Positions 22,837 through 31,687 of a stretch of 31,807 nt of DNA are shown piece by piece. Positions within the stretch are counted from its first letter, which is position 1, and each line of letters starts with the position of its first letter. Position numbers and translations under genes: made by a program. Under the pieces are notes generated by a model. The model worked only from the letters and a program-made list of their open reading frames with translations, was not told where the DNA came from and ran no database searches. This stretch comes from Lachnospiraceae bacterium. Lineage in GTDB: Bacteria; Bacillota_A; Clostridia; Lachnospirales; Lachnospiraceae. The stretch lies in NCBI GenBank assembly GCA_028694115.1, contig JAQUUB010000048.1, positions 1 through 31,807 of the forward strand. The letters run 5' to 3'.

Positions 22837-24555
22837 TTAAGTATATTCTGAAATTTCTTCTTTCCTAATGACACGCTTAACTCCTAGCATAGAGACTGAT
22901 TTTACAATCCAATAAATAATATTCAAAAAAGCAAAGACTATAAAAATTGCAATCATATTTGTGCCAAATGGCATGTAATCACCAGTAGCTATCGACAGCG
23001 ACTTTTGTATTTCCTTTACAGTTAAAATACTTGGTATCAAAGTTAAAACAAAGAAAGACAATACAATTGGCAAGTATACATCTATTAATAATTTTTTGAT
23101 TTTTTTTATACGATATCCCAGCATATTTAAAATCAAAATGTCTCGGGTATTATCCTGAAAATTAATAAGCAAAGCAAGGAATATCAAAATAGCACCTACT
23201 ACGCAACCTATCACCTGATTAATAATACCACTAATCTTGTTAGAAACAGCATTACGGTTCAACTTCTCAATTCTTTGATCCTCTGTGATTATTTCTTCGC
23301 AACCTGTAACCTCATCCATGCTTAATAAGCCATTATAGGCTCCGGATGGAATACTAAGAATTTCTGCCAATTCCTCTGCATTCATATAAATATTTGCTGA
23401 CTTTGCATTTTCGGCAATTCCTGCCACTGTAAAACTATGACTCGTATCTGAAATATCAATAGTTAGCGTATCTCCAATTGCTAACCCATAAATTTCTACA
23501 AGTCCCGGATTAACATATATGGAATCTTTACCAGGTACACTTAGTTGATTCCCCTTTCCATCCTGTAACTTATAGATTGCATTCAAATTGTAGATTCCTA
23601 CAAGCGTCTGCGTTACTTCCCGATCACTGAAAAAAAGTGTTGCCAGACAATCAAGATAAGGCATTGCACCTGTTGAAACAGGTTCCGTCTGGTATCCCGT
23701 AAAATGTGAATCATATTCATAATTGTGTCCAATCGTCTGTGAAGCAAAAACATCCTTGCTGCTGATATTGAGCGAATATCCTAGAATCATGCAAATATTA
23801 TAGGCCATGACCGCTACAAAAATCATAAAGACCGTAACCGGTTTACGCAAAGCTATGCGTAGTGGAAATTTATTTTTAATTGGTAATATGCTTGCTACGC
23901 GGTTTGCTGCCTTAAACGCATGAGAAATCCTTTTACTGGTTTGCTTGCCGGCCAATAATACACCTACTTCTTTACCCTTAACTAAATAATAGGTAAAAAA
24001 AGTAACAATGCAGAAAATAGTCGTGGCTACAATGACTCCTACAAAAACACTGAAGGCATTCACACTTTTTATCACACCAGTCACCTCATATGTTTTTGTA
24101 TTCGCCTGAATCAGAATATTAGAAAGAAAATATCCTCCTACTAATCCCAACAAAGATCCGATTACAGAAAGCGTAGCAGTGAATATTACAAAATACAATC
24201 TCAAAAAAGAATCTTTGTATCCTAATGATTTTAAACACCCGATTTGTTTTCTATTTTCTCTAAAGAACCGATAGTAAAACATAACAAAAACAAATGCCGT
24301 AAGACTTGTTAGTGAGAAAAAAAACATATTAGCTAAAGCAGTGTTGGAACTTAAAGCTACTTTATATAGCTCTTGATTCTCAGTCAATGATGGTAAGGAA
24401 TTCAACGTCTCCATATTTCCATCAATTGAGAATTTAACAAAGAAAAAGGAAAGGGACGTAAGTATCGTTAATAATAACAAAAGTGTTACAAAAATTTTAT
24501 TTGAAACAATCTGCTTCGTTAATTGCTTATATGCTAACCCCATAGTCACCCCCAT
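22837..24555 (-). CDS. ABC transporter permease, FtsX type
   Basis: 572 residues with about eight membrane helices: one near 20-37, three at about 75-92, 107-130 and 166-190 (first FtsX domain), one at about 236-255, then a large external region (about 260-440) and three at about 445-465, 490-510 and 535-555 (second FtsX domain). This layout fits MacB/LolC-like or BceB/antimicrobial-peptide-type exporters that move or sense substrates outside the membrane. The start overlaps the ATPase gene by 10 bases; an ATG four codons in is an alternative start. With its ATPase, a DUF3021-like protein and a LytTR regulator it forms one operon. The substrate is unknown; peptides or lipids are plausible. 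Confidence 0.9.
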   Translation of the reverse strand: MGVTMGLAYKQLTKQIVSNKIFVTLLLLLTILTSLSFFFVKFSIDGNMETLNSLPSLTENQELYKVALSSNTALANMFFFSLTSLTAFVFVMFYYRFFRENRKQIGCLKSLGYKDSFLRLYFVIFTATLSVIGSLLGLVGGYFLSNILIQANTKTYEVTGVIKSVNAFSVFVGVIVATTIFCIVTFFTYYLVKGKEVGVLLAGKQTSKRISHAFKAANRVASILPIKNKFPLRIALRKPVTVFMIFVAVMAYNICMILGYSLNISSKDVFASQTIGHNYEYDSHFTGYQTEPVSTGAMPYLDCLATLFFSDREVTQTLVGIYNLNAIYKLQDGKGNQLSVPGKDSIYVNPGLVEIYGLAIGDTLTIDISDTSHSFTVAGIAENAKSANIYMNAEELAEILSIPSGAYNGLLSMDEVTGCEEIITEDQRIEKLNRNAVSNKISGIINQVIGCVVGAILIFLALLINFQDNTRDILILNMLGYRIKKIKKLLIDVYLPIVLSFFVLTLIPSILTVKEIQKSLSIATGDYMPFGTNMIAIFIVFAFLNIIYWIVKSVSMLGVKRVIRKEEISEYT

Positions 24556-25241
24556 ACCATATCACATGGTAATATAGGATTTTCATTGATTACATCACTA
24601 TATAGAAGTCCGTCCTTAATCGTTAGTACCCGGTTAGCCGTTTTTGCAATTTCTTTATTATGCGTTGTAAATAAAATAGTTAATCCATATGTATTTTTCA
24701 TCTCATGGAGTAGCCCTACCACCTTTTTGCTGTTTGCCTCATCCAGTGAACCAGTGGCTTCATCGCAAAATAAGAGACTTGGGCATTTTATAACGGCTCT
24801 AGCAATAGACACTCTCTGCTGCTGCCCACCGGATAATTGAGCAGGAAATTTATCCAGAATATCATCTATTTCTAACGTATGAATCAGCCTGTCAAAAGAA
24901 AGTGGTGTTTTTTTTGGATTAATACCAATTTTTATATTTTCTTCCACAGTTAGGTTATTCAAAAGCAGGTAATTTTGAAATACATAACCAATTTCAGATC
25001 TTTTCCATTCTGCCATCTCTGCCTCAGAAAAAGAACAAATTATTTGATCTGCGTATTTCACATTTCCACTCGTTGGACGTAACTGACCAGACAAAACACT
25101 TAATAACGTAGATTTCCCCGACCCACTTGGTCCAAGAATCGCCGTAAAGGTATTCTCAAAAACGGATAAAGATATTCCCTTCAAGACTTTATCTTTTTCA
25201 AATTGTTTTTCAATATTATCTGTCGACAATATTACTTTCAT
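24546..25241 (-). CDS. ABC transporter ATP-binding protein
   Basis: 231 residues from the ATG at 25239-25241, chosen because AAGGAG (complement at 25251-25256) lies nine bases upstream; the frame continues to 25310 but overlaps the DUF3021 gene without a ribosome site. Complete ABC motifs: Walker A GPSGSGKST, Q-loop YVFQNYLL, signature LSGGQQQRVSIARA, Walker B LLFCDEATGSLD and H-loop FTTHNKEIA. The form matches the MacB/LolD/BceA group that pairs with FtsX-type permeases, here the overlapping downstream gene. It powers that permease at the inner face of the membrane. Confidence 0.95.
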   Translation of the reverse strand: MKVILSTDNIEKQFEKDKVLKGISLSVFENTFTAILGPSGSGKSTLLSVLSGQLRPTSGNVKYADQIICSFSEAEMAEWKRSEIGYVFQNYLLLNNLTVEENIKIGINPKKTPLSFDRLIHTLEIDDILDKFPAQLSGGQQQRVSIARAVIKCPSLLFCDEATGSLDEANSKKVVGLLHEMKNTYGLTILFTTHNKEIAKTANRVLTIKDGLLYSDVINENPILPCDMVWG

Positions 25242-25257
25242 GATATTCATCTCCTTG

Positions 25258-25656
25258 TTATTGTACTTGGCGATTACGATTCTGAAGGAGTTCATTAACA
25301 ATTTTGACATCTTCCCTTAAACGAAAGATACTGATAGCACAGCCTATAAGATAGACTACCACCGCCATAATAACAAGTATCCAGACTGGAATATAAAGAT
25401 ACCAATTAAAAGCAAATCCAAAAGCCAAAACAATTCCTATGGTATAGCTAATGTCTAAAAACGATTCCAGAATCAAATATTTACTCTCAAACTTATTTGT
25501 TAGAATCAGTCCTAAATGAATTGCAACATTTGCACCAAACAATTGAAATACACTATCTAAACACAGGAACTTTGCTCCAGAAAAAATACCAATCAATGCA
25601 AGAATAACAAGGGATAATCCCGTTGTTGACATGATATTCACGACAATTTTTTTCAT
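25258..25656 (-). CDS. DUF3021-like four-helix membrane protein
   Basis: 132 residues with four membrane helices: about 10-28, 38-53, 65-85 and 88-110, followed by a charged cytoplasmic tail (RLREDVKIVNELLQNRNRQVQ, split here as RLREDVKIV and NELLQNRNR). Size, helix count and placement directly after a short LytTR regulator match the DUF3021 family, whose genes habitually follow LytTR genes and are thought to restrain or signal to that regulator. The start overlaps the LytTR stop by four bases (ATGA), indicating translational coupling. The family call is from size, topology and context, with only loose sequence recognition. Confidence 0.65.
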   Translation of the reverse strand: MKKIVVNIMSTTGLSLVILALIGIFSGAKFLCLDSVFQLFGANVAIHLGLILTNKFESKYLILESFLDISYTIGIVLAFGFAFNWYLYIPVWILVIMAVVVYLIGCAISIFRLREDVKIVNELLQNRNRQVQ

Positions 25657-26102
25657 GCAAGCACCTCTTTCTGCAATTCTTGCTTAACCATTGAGAGATA
25701 TTTTCTGGTAACATAGATTCTTTCCCCATTTTTTAGTAATGCTTCCAATCTGCTATTCAATAGAGGTCTGAAACTTTCCAGCATATTAAGATTAAGAATG
25801 CAGGATTTACTAACTTGAATAAAACTCGATTTTGATAGTATTTCAAGTAATTGATACAACCGCAGTTCTGTACGGTAAACCTCCTTCTCACAATATACAA
25901 ATGTTTTCTTATCAACACTTTCAATATAGTAAATATCTGATACATTTACTAATACTTCCTTCTCCTGCAGATTGCATTGTATTTGTTTTTCAGCTAATTG
26001 TATCAGTGCAACAATACGCTCTACTTCATGATTCCTATCGTTATGCTTAATTAATACTTCAATTTCTTTTTTGGTTAAGTCCTGCTCAACTTTAATAATC
26101 AT
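25653..26102 (-). CDS. LytTR-domain transcriptional regulator without receiver domain
   Basis: 149 residues from the ATG at 26100-26102, preceded by AAAGGTG seven bases upstream; a 15-codon extension to 26147 is not supported. Residues 1-50 form a short N-terminal region (KVEQDLTKKEIEVLIKHND), and the LytTR DNA-binding domain fills about 55-149: VSDIYYIESVDKKTFVYCE, then SFIQVSKSCILNLN and RIYVTRKYL. There is no phosphoacceptor domain, as is typical of the LytTR-DUF3021 pairs. It likely regulates its own operon (DUF3021, ABC ATPase, permease) and perhaps the divergent two-component system 246 bases away. Confidence 0.88.
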   Translation of the reverse strand: MIIKVEQDLTKKEIEVLIKHNDRNHEVERIVALIQLAEKQIQCNLQEKEVLVNVSDIYYIESVDKKTFVYCEKEVYRTELRLYQLLEILSKSSFIQVSKSCILNLNMLESFRPLLNSRLEALLKNGERIYVTRKYLSMVKQELQKEVLA

Positions 26103-26197
26103 CGTATCACCTTTCATTAATATATTAAAATTGTTCCTATTTAACAATAACTACACAACCAAGGTGCATTTTTTTAATTCCAACATGCATTCGATAA

Positions 26198-26238
26198 ACA
26201 GTCAATGATTTTTTCTGATTCTAGCCTATTCTAACTGT
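26198..26238. promoter_or_regulatory. Candidate LytTR-binding sites between the divergent LytTR genes
   Basis: ACAGTTAGA on the minus strand (26230-26238) and ACAGTCAAT on the plus strand (26198-26206) resemble the ACNGTTNAG-type element bound by AgrA-like LytTR domains. They sit just upstream of the -35 of the response-regulator promoter. Short, degenerate sites, so confidence is low. Confidence 0.35.
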
Positions 26239-26240
26239 AT

Positions 26241-26269
26241 TTGCTTACATAAATTTCCTGTGATATACT
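26241..26269 (+). promoter_or_regulatory. Promoter for the LytTR response regulator/kinase operon
   Basis: TTGCTT (26241-26246), 17-base spacer, TATACT (26264-26269); the expected start is about 73 bases before the ATG at 26349. Confidence 0.6.
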
Positions 26270-26348
26270 GAAAAAATAAAAGAAAAAAGATTAGATACAC
26301 TTGTAATTACCATAGGAACAATGAAACTCTAGAAAGGAATGTAAACCA

Positions 26349-27074
26349 ATGTCTATGCAAATTGCAATTTGTGATGATAGTCCTGAAGATATCAGAAAGT
26401 TATCCGAAGCTTTATATGCATATAATGACTCCATCCAAATCACAGAATATTCAAATGGGGAATTTCTTGTAGCCGATTGTCTAGAACATGAAAATCTGTT
26501 TGATATATTGTTTTTAGACATCTATATGCCCTCATTAAGTGGAATTGAAACCGCTTCGAAAATACGCTCTGCCATGAAGGATGTAATTATAATTTTTGTA
26601 TCTTCCAGTAATGAGCATTATCCTGAAGCTTTTGAAGTATTTGCCTTTAATTACATAATTAAGCCAGTAAATCCGGAAAAGCTTAATAATTTAATGGATC
26701 AGGCACTAATGAATATGAGTAAAGAATGCAGACGCCAGATACAGTTCACCTATAAATCAAAACATTATCGAATTTTTTGCAATGACATTCTGTATTTGGA
26801 AAGCAAAGATAAAATTATTCTGTTTCATATGGTGGATAACACAACTATGCAATGTTATGCAAAACTGGATGAAATTTCAAAGCAGCTTCCAGAGGACTCA
26901 TTTATTCGTACCCATCAAAGCTTCGTGGTAAATATTTATCATATTACAGAAATGTCTGAAAACCATTTTCATGTTGGATTATCGGCTATCAATATATCCA
27001 AGAAATATCAAAAATTAGCAAAGGATAAATACTTTGATTATCTTTTCACACATATGAATGGCAGGGGCATATGA
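26349..27074 (+). CDS. LytTR-family response regulator (AgrA/ComE type)
   Basis: 241 residues. The receiver domain (about 1-125) has the acidic pair D9-D10, the phosphoacceptor D57 in ILFLDIYMP, the switch serine in FVSSSNE and the lysine K105 in YIIKPVNP. The LytTR DNA-binding domain (about 133-235) shows CNDILYLESKDKIILFHM, FIRTHQSFVVNIYHI and the closing KKYQKLAKD. AAAGGA lies about nine bases before the ATG. The stop overlaps the kinase start by four bases (ATGA), so the two are translationally coupled. It is phosphorylated by the downstream kinase and probably drives the divergent ABC operon, its own operon, or both. Confidence 0.93.
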   Translation: MSMQIAICDDSPEDIRKLSEALYAYNDSIQITEYSNGEFLVADCLEHENLFDILFLDIYMPSLSGIETASKIRSAMKDVIIIFVSSSNEHYPEAFEVFAFNYIIKPVNPEKLNNLMDQALMNMSKECRRQIQFTYKSKHYRIFCNDILYLESKDKIILFHMVDNTTMQCYAKLDEISKQLPEDSFIRTHQSFVVNIYHITEMSENHFHVGLSAINISKKYQKLAKDKYFDYLFTHMNGRGI

Positions 27075-29056
27075 AAAATAATAAATATCGTAAATGGATT
27101 CTGGTGGGTGGCTTGATTCTGGCACTCCTTTATATCTATCTTCTTGTTGCAAAATCATATTTCTATCACGAGATTACTGGAACGCCCGAGGCTGTAAATG
27201 GTACCATTGATTTCTCCGATTATAAGTCCATCAATCACAATATATATTTAGACGGACAGTGGGAATTTTATTGGAAACAATTTATTATCTCAGATCAGCA
27301 TCAACTACCAGATGCAAGCAAGATGAATCAACTATCTAGAGCAAATGAAATATCCAATGAGAATATTATCATGAAGGTACCGGATAATTGGTCAAAATAT
27401 AAAATAAGTGGGAATAATCTGCCTGTCAGTGGATATGGAAGCTACCGGTTGATACTGAAGAATTTATCCTATGATAAGCCAGTAACATCCTTAATCTGTG
27501 ATTTTGGAAGTGCATACCGGATATATATCGATGGGAAGCTTACTGCTAGGAGTGGCTCAGCTACCAAAAATCGTAATCATATTTTTACTACTCCAAAAGC
27601 TGAATTATTTCCAGTCGCCCTGAGTGGTGGTACCACACACGAAGTGGTAATTGAAATGGCAACCACTCGATTTTCCGGACTCTATATGACTCCTGTTTTA
27701 TCTGATTATCATCATGTCATAAATGAAATTAGTATTCGTTCTGCAGCCAGACTACTTCTGTTTGGAATCGCTATTTTTGCTTTTGTCTGTTTAATTACCT
27801 TATATCTTTTCTCGGTGCGTCAGAAACGATACTCTGTCTGGATGCCTGTCTTAATTCTGTTTGTCCTGATAAGAATGATGTTGACAACTGAGTTTTATAG
27901 TGTATGGCAGACAACTATATTTTTTAACCTTTCTTACGAACAGACAAATGAGTTTATGTATTTTGTGACTTTCGTACTGAAATATCTGCTTATCTTTCTT
28001 GTGCAGGAACAGTGTGGCATTCTATTAAGCAGGAGAGAAAAGGTTGGCTGTTTATTTTATTATAGTTTGCTCTATCTACTTTATATCATTATTTCACTAA
28101 ATATTTATAATCATGGATTATCCGTAATAATACCGGCACTTACCTTTGTTATGGATATTTATCTATTCTTTAAAATTCTAAAAAATCAGGAACAGCTTAA
28201 TAAATATGGCGTGATAGTATTTCTGGGATATCTCTTTGTTATAATTGGTTTAGTTACAAACAGCTATTATATCAATGGAATTATTTATCCGAATATGTCA
28301 TTAACAATGATGATATTTTTTGTTTTTTTCTTAATTATTATGGTTTTGGTATATACAATGCGCATGGGTGACCTCTACGATGATTTTACAATATCCTCAT
28401 CCCGGTTGCAAATGGCCGAGAAACAAATCACTATGCAAAAGGAGTATTATGAAGCGCTCAGCAGGCAAATGAATGAAATCAGGGAAATCAAGCATGATAT
28501 CAATCATTTTACAGGAGTTATGCTTTCTCTGTCTGAGGAAGGTAATTTAGAAAAACTAAGGATATTTTTAAGTGAGTACTGTGAGAAGTCACGAATGAAT
28601 CAGCTACCGGTATTCTGTGAACATACGATATGTAATTCCATCATTGGGTACTATTACCTGCGCGCCAAAGAGAATGGTATATTATTAGAATCCCACTGTA
28701 ATATTGCGAAAGAGACTGTAATGAGTGACAGTGACTTTTGTATTGTGCTAGGAAATGCTTTAGATAATGCGGTATATGCCTGTACACAAATAGATTCGTC
28801 ACAACCACGGTTCGTATTAATCAACTCGGAGTCACTGAAGGGGCAGCGACTGATCAAGGTAATTAATTCTTATGGGGGAGAGTTGAAAATTAAGGATGGT
28901 AAATATATTACCATGAAAGATGGTAATTCCCATGGATTTGGTATTCATAATATGCGAAAGGTTGTTGAATCCTATGGGGGATTCATAAAATTAGAACACA
29001 ACGATAATTCTTTTACCTTTATGGCAGCAATCCCAGAAGAAATAATTTCGCTATAA
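27071..29056 (+). CDS. Sensor histidine kinase: 7TMR-DISM input with GHKL kinase core
   Basis: 661 residues. An N-terminal helix (about 9-29) is followed by an external jelly-roll domain (about 50-215) with LDGQWEFYWKQF, typical of 7TMR-DISM extracellular domains, and then seven membrane helices (about 222-430). A coiled-coil segment (about 435-470) leads to the phosphoacceptor region REIKHDINHFTGVM with H475 (H479 nearby), and a GHKL ATPase with N-box GNALDNAVYA (561-570) and G-box GFGIHNMRKVVES. Such kinases pair with LytTR regulators and often sense peptides or carbohydrates; the ligand here is unknown. No ribosome site distinct from the upstream gene is needed since the start is coupled. 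Confidence 0.92.
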   Translation: MKNNKYRKWILVGGLILALLYIYLLVAKSYFYHEITGTPEAVNGTIDFSDYKSINHNIYLDGQWEFYWKQFIISDQHQLPDASKMNQLSRANEISNENIIMKVPDNWSKYKISGNNLPVSGYGSYRLILKNLSYDKPVTSLICDFGSAYRIYIDGKLTARSGSATKNRNHIFTTPKAELFPVALSGGTTHEVVIEMATTRFSGLYMTPVLSDYHHVINEISIRSAARLLLFGIAIFAFVCLITLYLFSVRQKRYSVWMPVLILFVLIRMMLTTEFYSVWQTTIFFNLSYEQTNEFMYFVTFVLKYLLIFLVQEQCGILLSRREKVGCLFYYSLLYLLYIIISLNIYNHGLSVIIPALTFVMDIYLFFKILKNQEQLNKYGVIVFLGYLFVIIGLVTNSYYINGIIYPNMSLTMMIFFVFFLIIMVLVYTMRMGDLYDDFTISSSRLQMAEKQITMQKEYYEALSRQMNEIREIKHDINHFTGVMLSLSEEGNLEKLRIFLSEYCEKSRMNQLPVFCEHTICNSIIGYYYLRAKENGILLESHCNIAKETVMSDSDFCIVLGNALDNAVYACTQIDSSQPRFVLINSESLKGQRLIKVINSYGGELKIKDGKYITMKDGNSHGFGIHNMRKVVESYGGFIKLEHNDNSFTFMAAIPEEIISL

Positions 29057-29223
29057 AATAGGTCAATTTCGGCAGAGGCATAATTGAAAGAACAGGAATG
29101 GTACAATAGAGTCAAGGTAAACATTGATAACTACCTTTGATGATTTACCAAATGGAACAGTCAATTTGCAGAGTAACAAAAAATGCTCTAATTGACAAAG
29201 GAATAATCAAGGAGGATGATATT

Positions 29224-29664
29224 ATGGGAACAATCTTAAACTTAGTAAATCACGGACCAGCGTCACATGCCAAATTGGCAACGTTACATGCCAATTTACC
29301 AGCGTCGCCAAATAAACCGCTAACGTTTGAACAAATGCCAATGATGCAAAAAGCGCCAACGTCACAAAATGCGCCAGTAGAATCAGCCACAAATATGGAA
29401 CAAAAAACAGATACGGCAGGAAAACAAAATAATCAAACCGGACAAAGTACAACTACAGCATCGGTTGTGAATGAAGCTTCTAAAAAAGCTACAACAAATA
29501 GGGGTGGTGTTCATTTAAAATTATCTGATGATGCGCTACATGCAATTACTCAGAAAAGTATTGCTGATTATAATAAAATTGTGGATACTGCCTCAGCGCA
29601 ATCAGGTACATTGGGAAAAGAAGTGATAAATCGCTTTAAAGCAAACACAATAGATCAAGCGTAA
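29224..29664 (+). CDS. Repeat-containing low-complexity protein of unknown function
   Basis: 146 residues; not a family I recognise. The ATG at 29224 has AAGGAGG eight bases upstream, which decides the start; the frame is open 29 codons further back but without a ribosome site. Residues 13-50 are a degenerate tandem repeat of 7 then 6 residues (ASHAKLA, TLHANLP, ASPNKPL, TFEQMP, MMQKAP, TSQNAP). A Q/T/N-rich, probably disordered region follows to about 92, and then a folded-looking C-terminus (GGVHLKLSDDALHAITQKS, then KEVINRFKAN). No signal peptide, cysteine or membrane segment. It is downstream of the kinase with a 167-base gap holding no clear promoter. The stop codon lies inside GTAACC, where the IS66 element may begin, so the natural C-terminus could be lost. 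Confidence 0.7.
   Translation: MGTILNLVNHGPASHAKLATLHANLPASPNKPLTFEQMPMMQKAPTSQNAPVESATNMEQKTDTAGKQNNQTGQSTTTASVVNEASKKATTNRGGVHLKLSDDALHAITQKSIADYNKIVDTASAQSGTLGKEVINRFKANTIDQA
29260..29376 (+). repeat. In-frame degenerate tandem repeats, 21 bp x3 then 18 bp x3
   Basis: Units start at 29260, 29281 and 29302 (21 bases, e.g. GCG-TCA-CAT-GCC, ACG-TTA-CAT-GCC, GCG-TCG-CCA-AAT) and continue as 18-base units at 29323, 29341 and 29359, each ending in CCA. The repeats match codon for codon, so they arose as coding expansions. One unit contains the 13-base palindrome TGCCAAATTGGCA. Confidence 0.6.
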
Positions 29665-29683
29665 CCGCTTTATTTAAGGGTAT

Positions 29684-29715
29684 AAAAAATCCAAGATTCC
29701 ACTAAGGATTCCTGG
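29684..29715 (-). terminator. Intrinsic terminator after IS66 tnpC
   Basis: Arms 29691-29700 and 29706-29715 pair in nine of ten positions (one G-U) around a 5-base loop; six U follow on the minus strand (A-run 29684-29689). It starts one base after the tnpC stop codon. Confidence 0.8.
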
Positions 29716-29716
29716 A

Positions 29717-31312
29717 CTAATTAATTCTACAGAAATTTTGTACTTCTTCGTCCCATGGAGCCAATTTTGATAATTCTTCATTTGACATATCTTTATTGGG
29801 GCGTTTAGTTAATAATAGATTTAAATATTCATACAAATTTAGTTGATAGGCTTTTGCCATTTCTACAATGGTTAAACATAAGGCATTGGCATTGGCGCCT
29901 TCAGGCGAATCAGAAAAAAGCCAATTTTTCCGTCCTACGGTAACAGGACGAATAGAGTTTTCACTTAGATTATTACTTAGGCTGCAACGCCCATCTTCGA
30001 AATACGTCATGAGATCATTTTCACGATTTTGAAGGTAAAAAAGAGCTTTCTTTAATTTACTGCTTGTTCCAGGCGTTACTTGTTTACTCCATGACAAAAA
30101 GCCCTCAACGATTGGTTTTTGATCTTTGAGACGTCGTTTTTGGATTTGCTTATAAGAAAGTCCTTTTTCTTTATAGGTTCTTTCATACGCAAAGAGTTTA
30201 TCGCAATATAGTACACCTTGTACACCGGGATGGGTAAAGTCTTTTTCTTGTCCCTTGGGAATGGATTCTAAAAAGTATCTTCTGACATGTGCATAGCAAC
30301 AACAACGTTTCATGCCAGCTACCTTATTATAGCCTTGATATCCATCGGTCATTAAGTAAAATCCTGGTTCCATTTCCTTAAGAAAATGGGATGCATTATC
30401 GCCCGCTCTTGTAGGCGTATAATGAAAAAGTATAATAGGACTTAATCCATCTTCTCCTGTACGTAAAACCCAGAAATAAGATTTTGTTTGTGCTTTACGC
30501 CCCTCTTCATGTAATACTTGGATTGGTGTTTCATCCATCATAAAAAATCTACGCTTTTCCAATTCATGATGAAAATAATCATACATTGGTTTCAGGTATT
30601 GCATGGTTGCCTCAATAATCCAATTTGCCATGGATGCCCGGGAAATCGGAGCTTGTAGTTGCAAAAAATCTTTTTCCTGACGGTAGAGGGGGATAAATAA
30701 TCCATATTTTCTATATAATATATATGCTAATAGAGATTCCGATACATAACTTCCTGGTATTAATGCTTTCCTACCATTATCTTTGACAAACTGAGGATTT
30801 TCCGTATCCTTACATGTGGGGCAAGAATAAGTAGTTGCAAGATATTCAATTCGTTCTAACTTAGGTGGTGTATAAACAATCTCACTACGAATGATTTCTG
30901 TTCCAATGGGTGTCATTTCGACCCCACAAATAGAACATATTTTTTCATCATGCGATAGCGTGTCTACTAGGACTTGCTTCACCGGAATATCTTTGAATTG
31001 TTCTTTTAGGGTAGGCTTTTTCTTCCGTACTTTTTTAGGTAATGAAACAATTTCAGGTTCAATAAGTTCCAGTGGTTTCTCATCTTCAACAGATAACTCA
31101 AATAAACTTAGTTGTCCTTCCATGTTCGTTTGATAGCGTTCACTAGAAGCACCAAACATTTTTTGACGAAACCATGCTAATTCGGCTCTTAGATTATCAT
31201 TATCCGCCTGTTGTTTTGCAATGGTTTGGTTTAATGTTTCAATGGTTTTATTTAATTGTAGAATCGTATCCTTTAACTCAAAAAATTGGATGTCTTTACT
31301 ACCTTTATTCAC
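29717..31312 (-). CDS. tnpC: IS66 family transposase (TnpC)
   Basis: 531 residues from the GTG at 31310-31312, which has AAGGAG seven bases upstream; the open frame extends 42 codons further but that leader has no ribosome site and no family likeness. Order of parts: N-terminal coiled coil (ELKDTILQLNKTIETLNQ) with FRQKMFGASSERY, an IS66 zinc-finger domain (CSICG near 126-130 and CPTC near 164-167), and the DDE catalytic domain with MMDETP (D260), LMTDGYQGY (D323) and the late NNLSENSIRPVTVGRKNWLF carrying the glutamate. The C-terminal IS66 helix region (MAKAYQLNLYEYLNLLL) is complete. It appears intact and full length. Confidence 0.95.
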   Translation of the reverse strand: MNKGSKDIQFFELKDTILQLNKTIETLNQTIAKQQADNDNLRAELAWFRQKMFGASSERYQTNMEGQLSLFELSVEDEKPLELIEPEIVSLPKKVRKKKPTLKEQFKDIPVKQVLVDTLSHDEKICSICGVEMTPIGTEIIRSEIVYTPPKLERIEYLATTYSCPTCKDTENPQFVKDNGRKALIPGSYVSESLLAYILYRKYGLFIPLYRQEKDFLQLQAPISRASMANWIIEATMQYLKPMYDYFHHELEKRRFFMMDETPIQVLHEEGRKAQTKSYFWVLRTGEDGLSPIILFHYTPTRAGDNASHFLKEMEPGFYLMTDGYQGYNKVAGMKRCCCYAHVRRYFLESIPKGQEKDFTHPGVQGVLYCDKLFAYERTYKEKGLSYKQIQKRRLKDQKPIVEGFLSWSKQVTPGTSSKLKKALFYLQNRENDLMTYFEDGRCSLSNNLSENSIRPVTVGRKNWLFSDSPEGANANALCLTIVEMAKAYQLNLYEYLNLLLTKRPNKDMSNEELSKLAPWDEEVQNFCRIN

Positions 31313-31383
31313 ACGTTTGCTCCTTAGTTTACTAAGAAAAGTATACCATAAAAACGAGAGAATTTCCACTAAAAAGACCGATT

Positions 31384-31671
31384 TTACGCGGTTTTTATAG
31401 CTTTCGGCTGTTCTAATTCGAGTCCATCCATTAGCCAATCAAACTGCTTCCAAGAAATAGGTTTTACCTCAGAACTATCTCTAGGCCAACGAAATCTACC
31501 ACTTGTAACATCCAATCTTTTATAGAGTAATACAAAACCATCTGGTTCGCGTAAAAGAATCTTGATCCGATCACATCGTTTTCCACAAAAAAGATAGATG
31601 GATGTACAATTGGGCTCATCTTTAAATTGTTGATAAATAATACTGCAAAGACCATCGATGGATTTTCGCAT
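31384..31671 (-). CDS. tnpB: IS66 accessory protein TnpB (Orf2), N-terminally curtailed
   Basis: 95 residues matching the IS66 Orf2 pattern: MRKSIDGL, SIYLFCGKRCDRIKILL, then DGFVLLYKRLD, GRFRWP and the final helix QFDWLMDGLELEQP. In full-length members the core TDMRKSIDGL is preceded by about 20 residues (KVYLVTGY-like). Here T-G-Y-T-D can still be read upstream of the ATG, but a TAA stop comes directly before it, so the first strand is missing. Either the methionine of DMRKS is used as start or the gene is damaged. It lies 71 bases upstream of tnpC. No tnpA is readable in the remaining 136 bases of the window. Confidence 0.85.
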   Translation of the reverse strand: MRKSIDGLCSIIYQQFKDEPNCTSIYLFCGKRCDRIKILLREPDGFVLLYKRLDVTSGRFRWPRDSSEVKPISWKQFDWLMDGLELEQPKAIKTA

Positions 31672-31687
31672 ATCCGTATAACCAGTT

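Larger units (their letters stand above)
29684..31671 (-). mobile_element. IS66-family insertion sequence (partial; right end not defined)
   Basis: Contains tnpC and a curtailed tnpB in the usual tnpB-tnpC order, with a terminator at the tnpC end. Neither terminal inverted repeat nor an 8-base target duplication can be fixed, because one end is either beyond the window or disrupted. GTAACC at 29661-29666, overlapping the stop of the upstream gene, is a possible left terminus since IS66 ends often begin GTAA; this is a guess. Confidence 0.7.

Noticed and set aside
29137..29223. N-terminal extension of the repeat protein, resembling short phage-protein segments.
   Set aside because: No ribosome site upstream, and AAGGAGG lies directly before ATG 29224.
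31313..31438. 42-codon extension of the transposase frame.
   Set aside because: Hydrophobic, unlike IS66 N-termini, and overlaps the end of tnpB; the GTG at 31312 has a good ribosome site.
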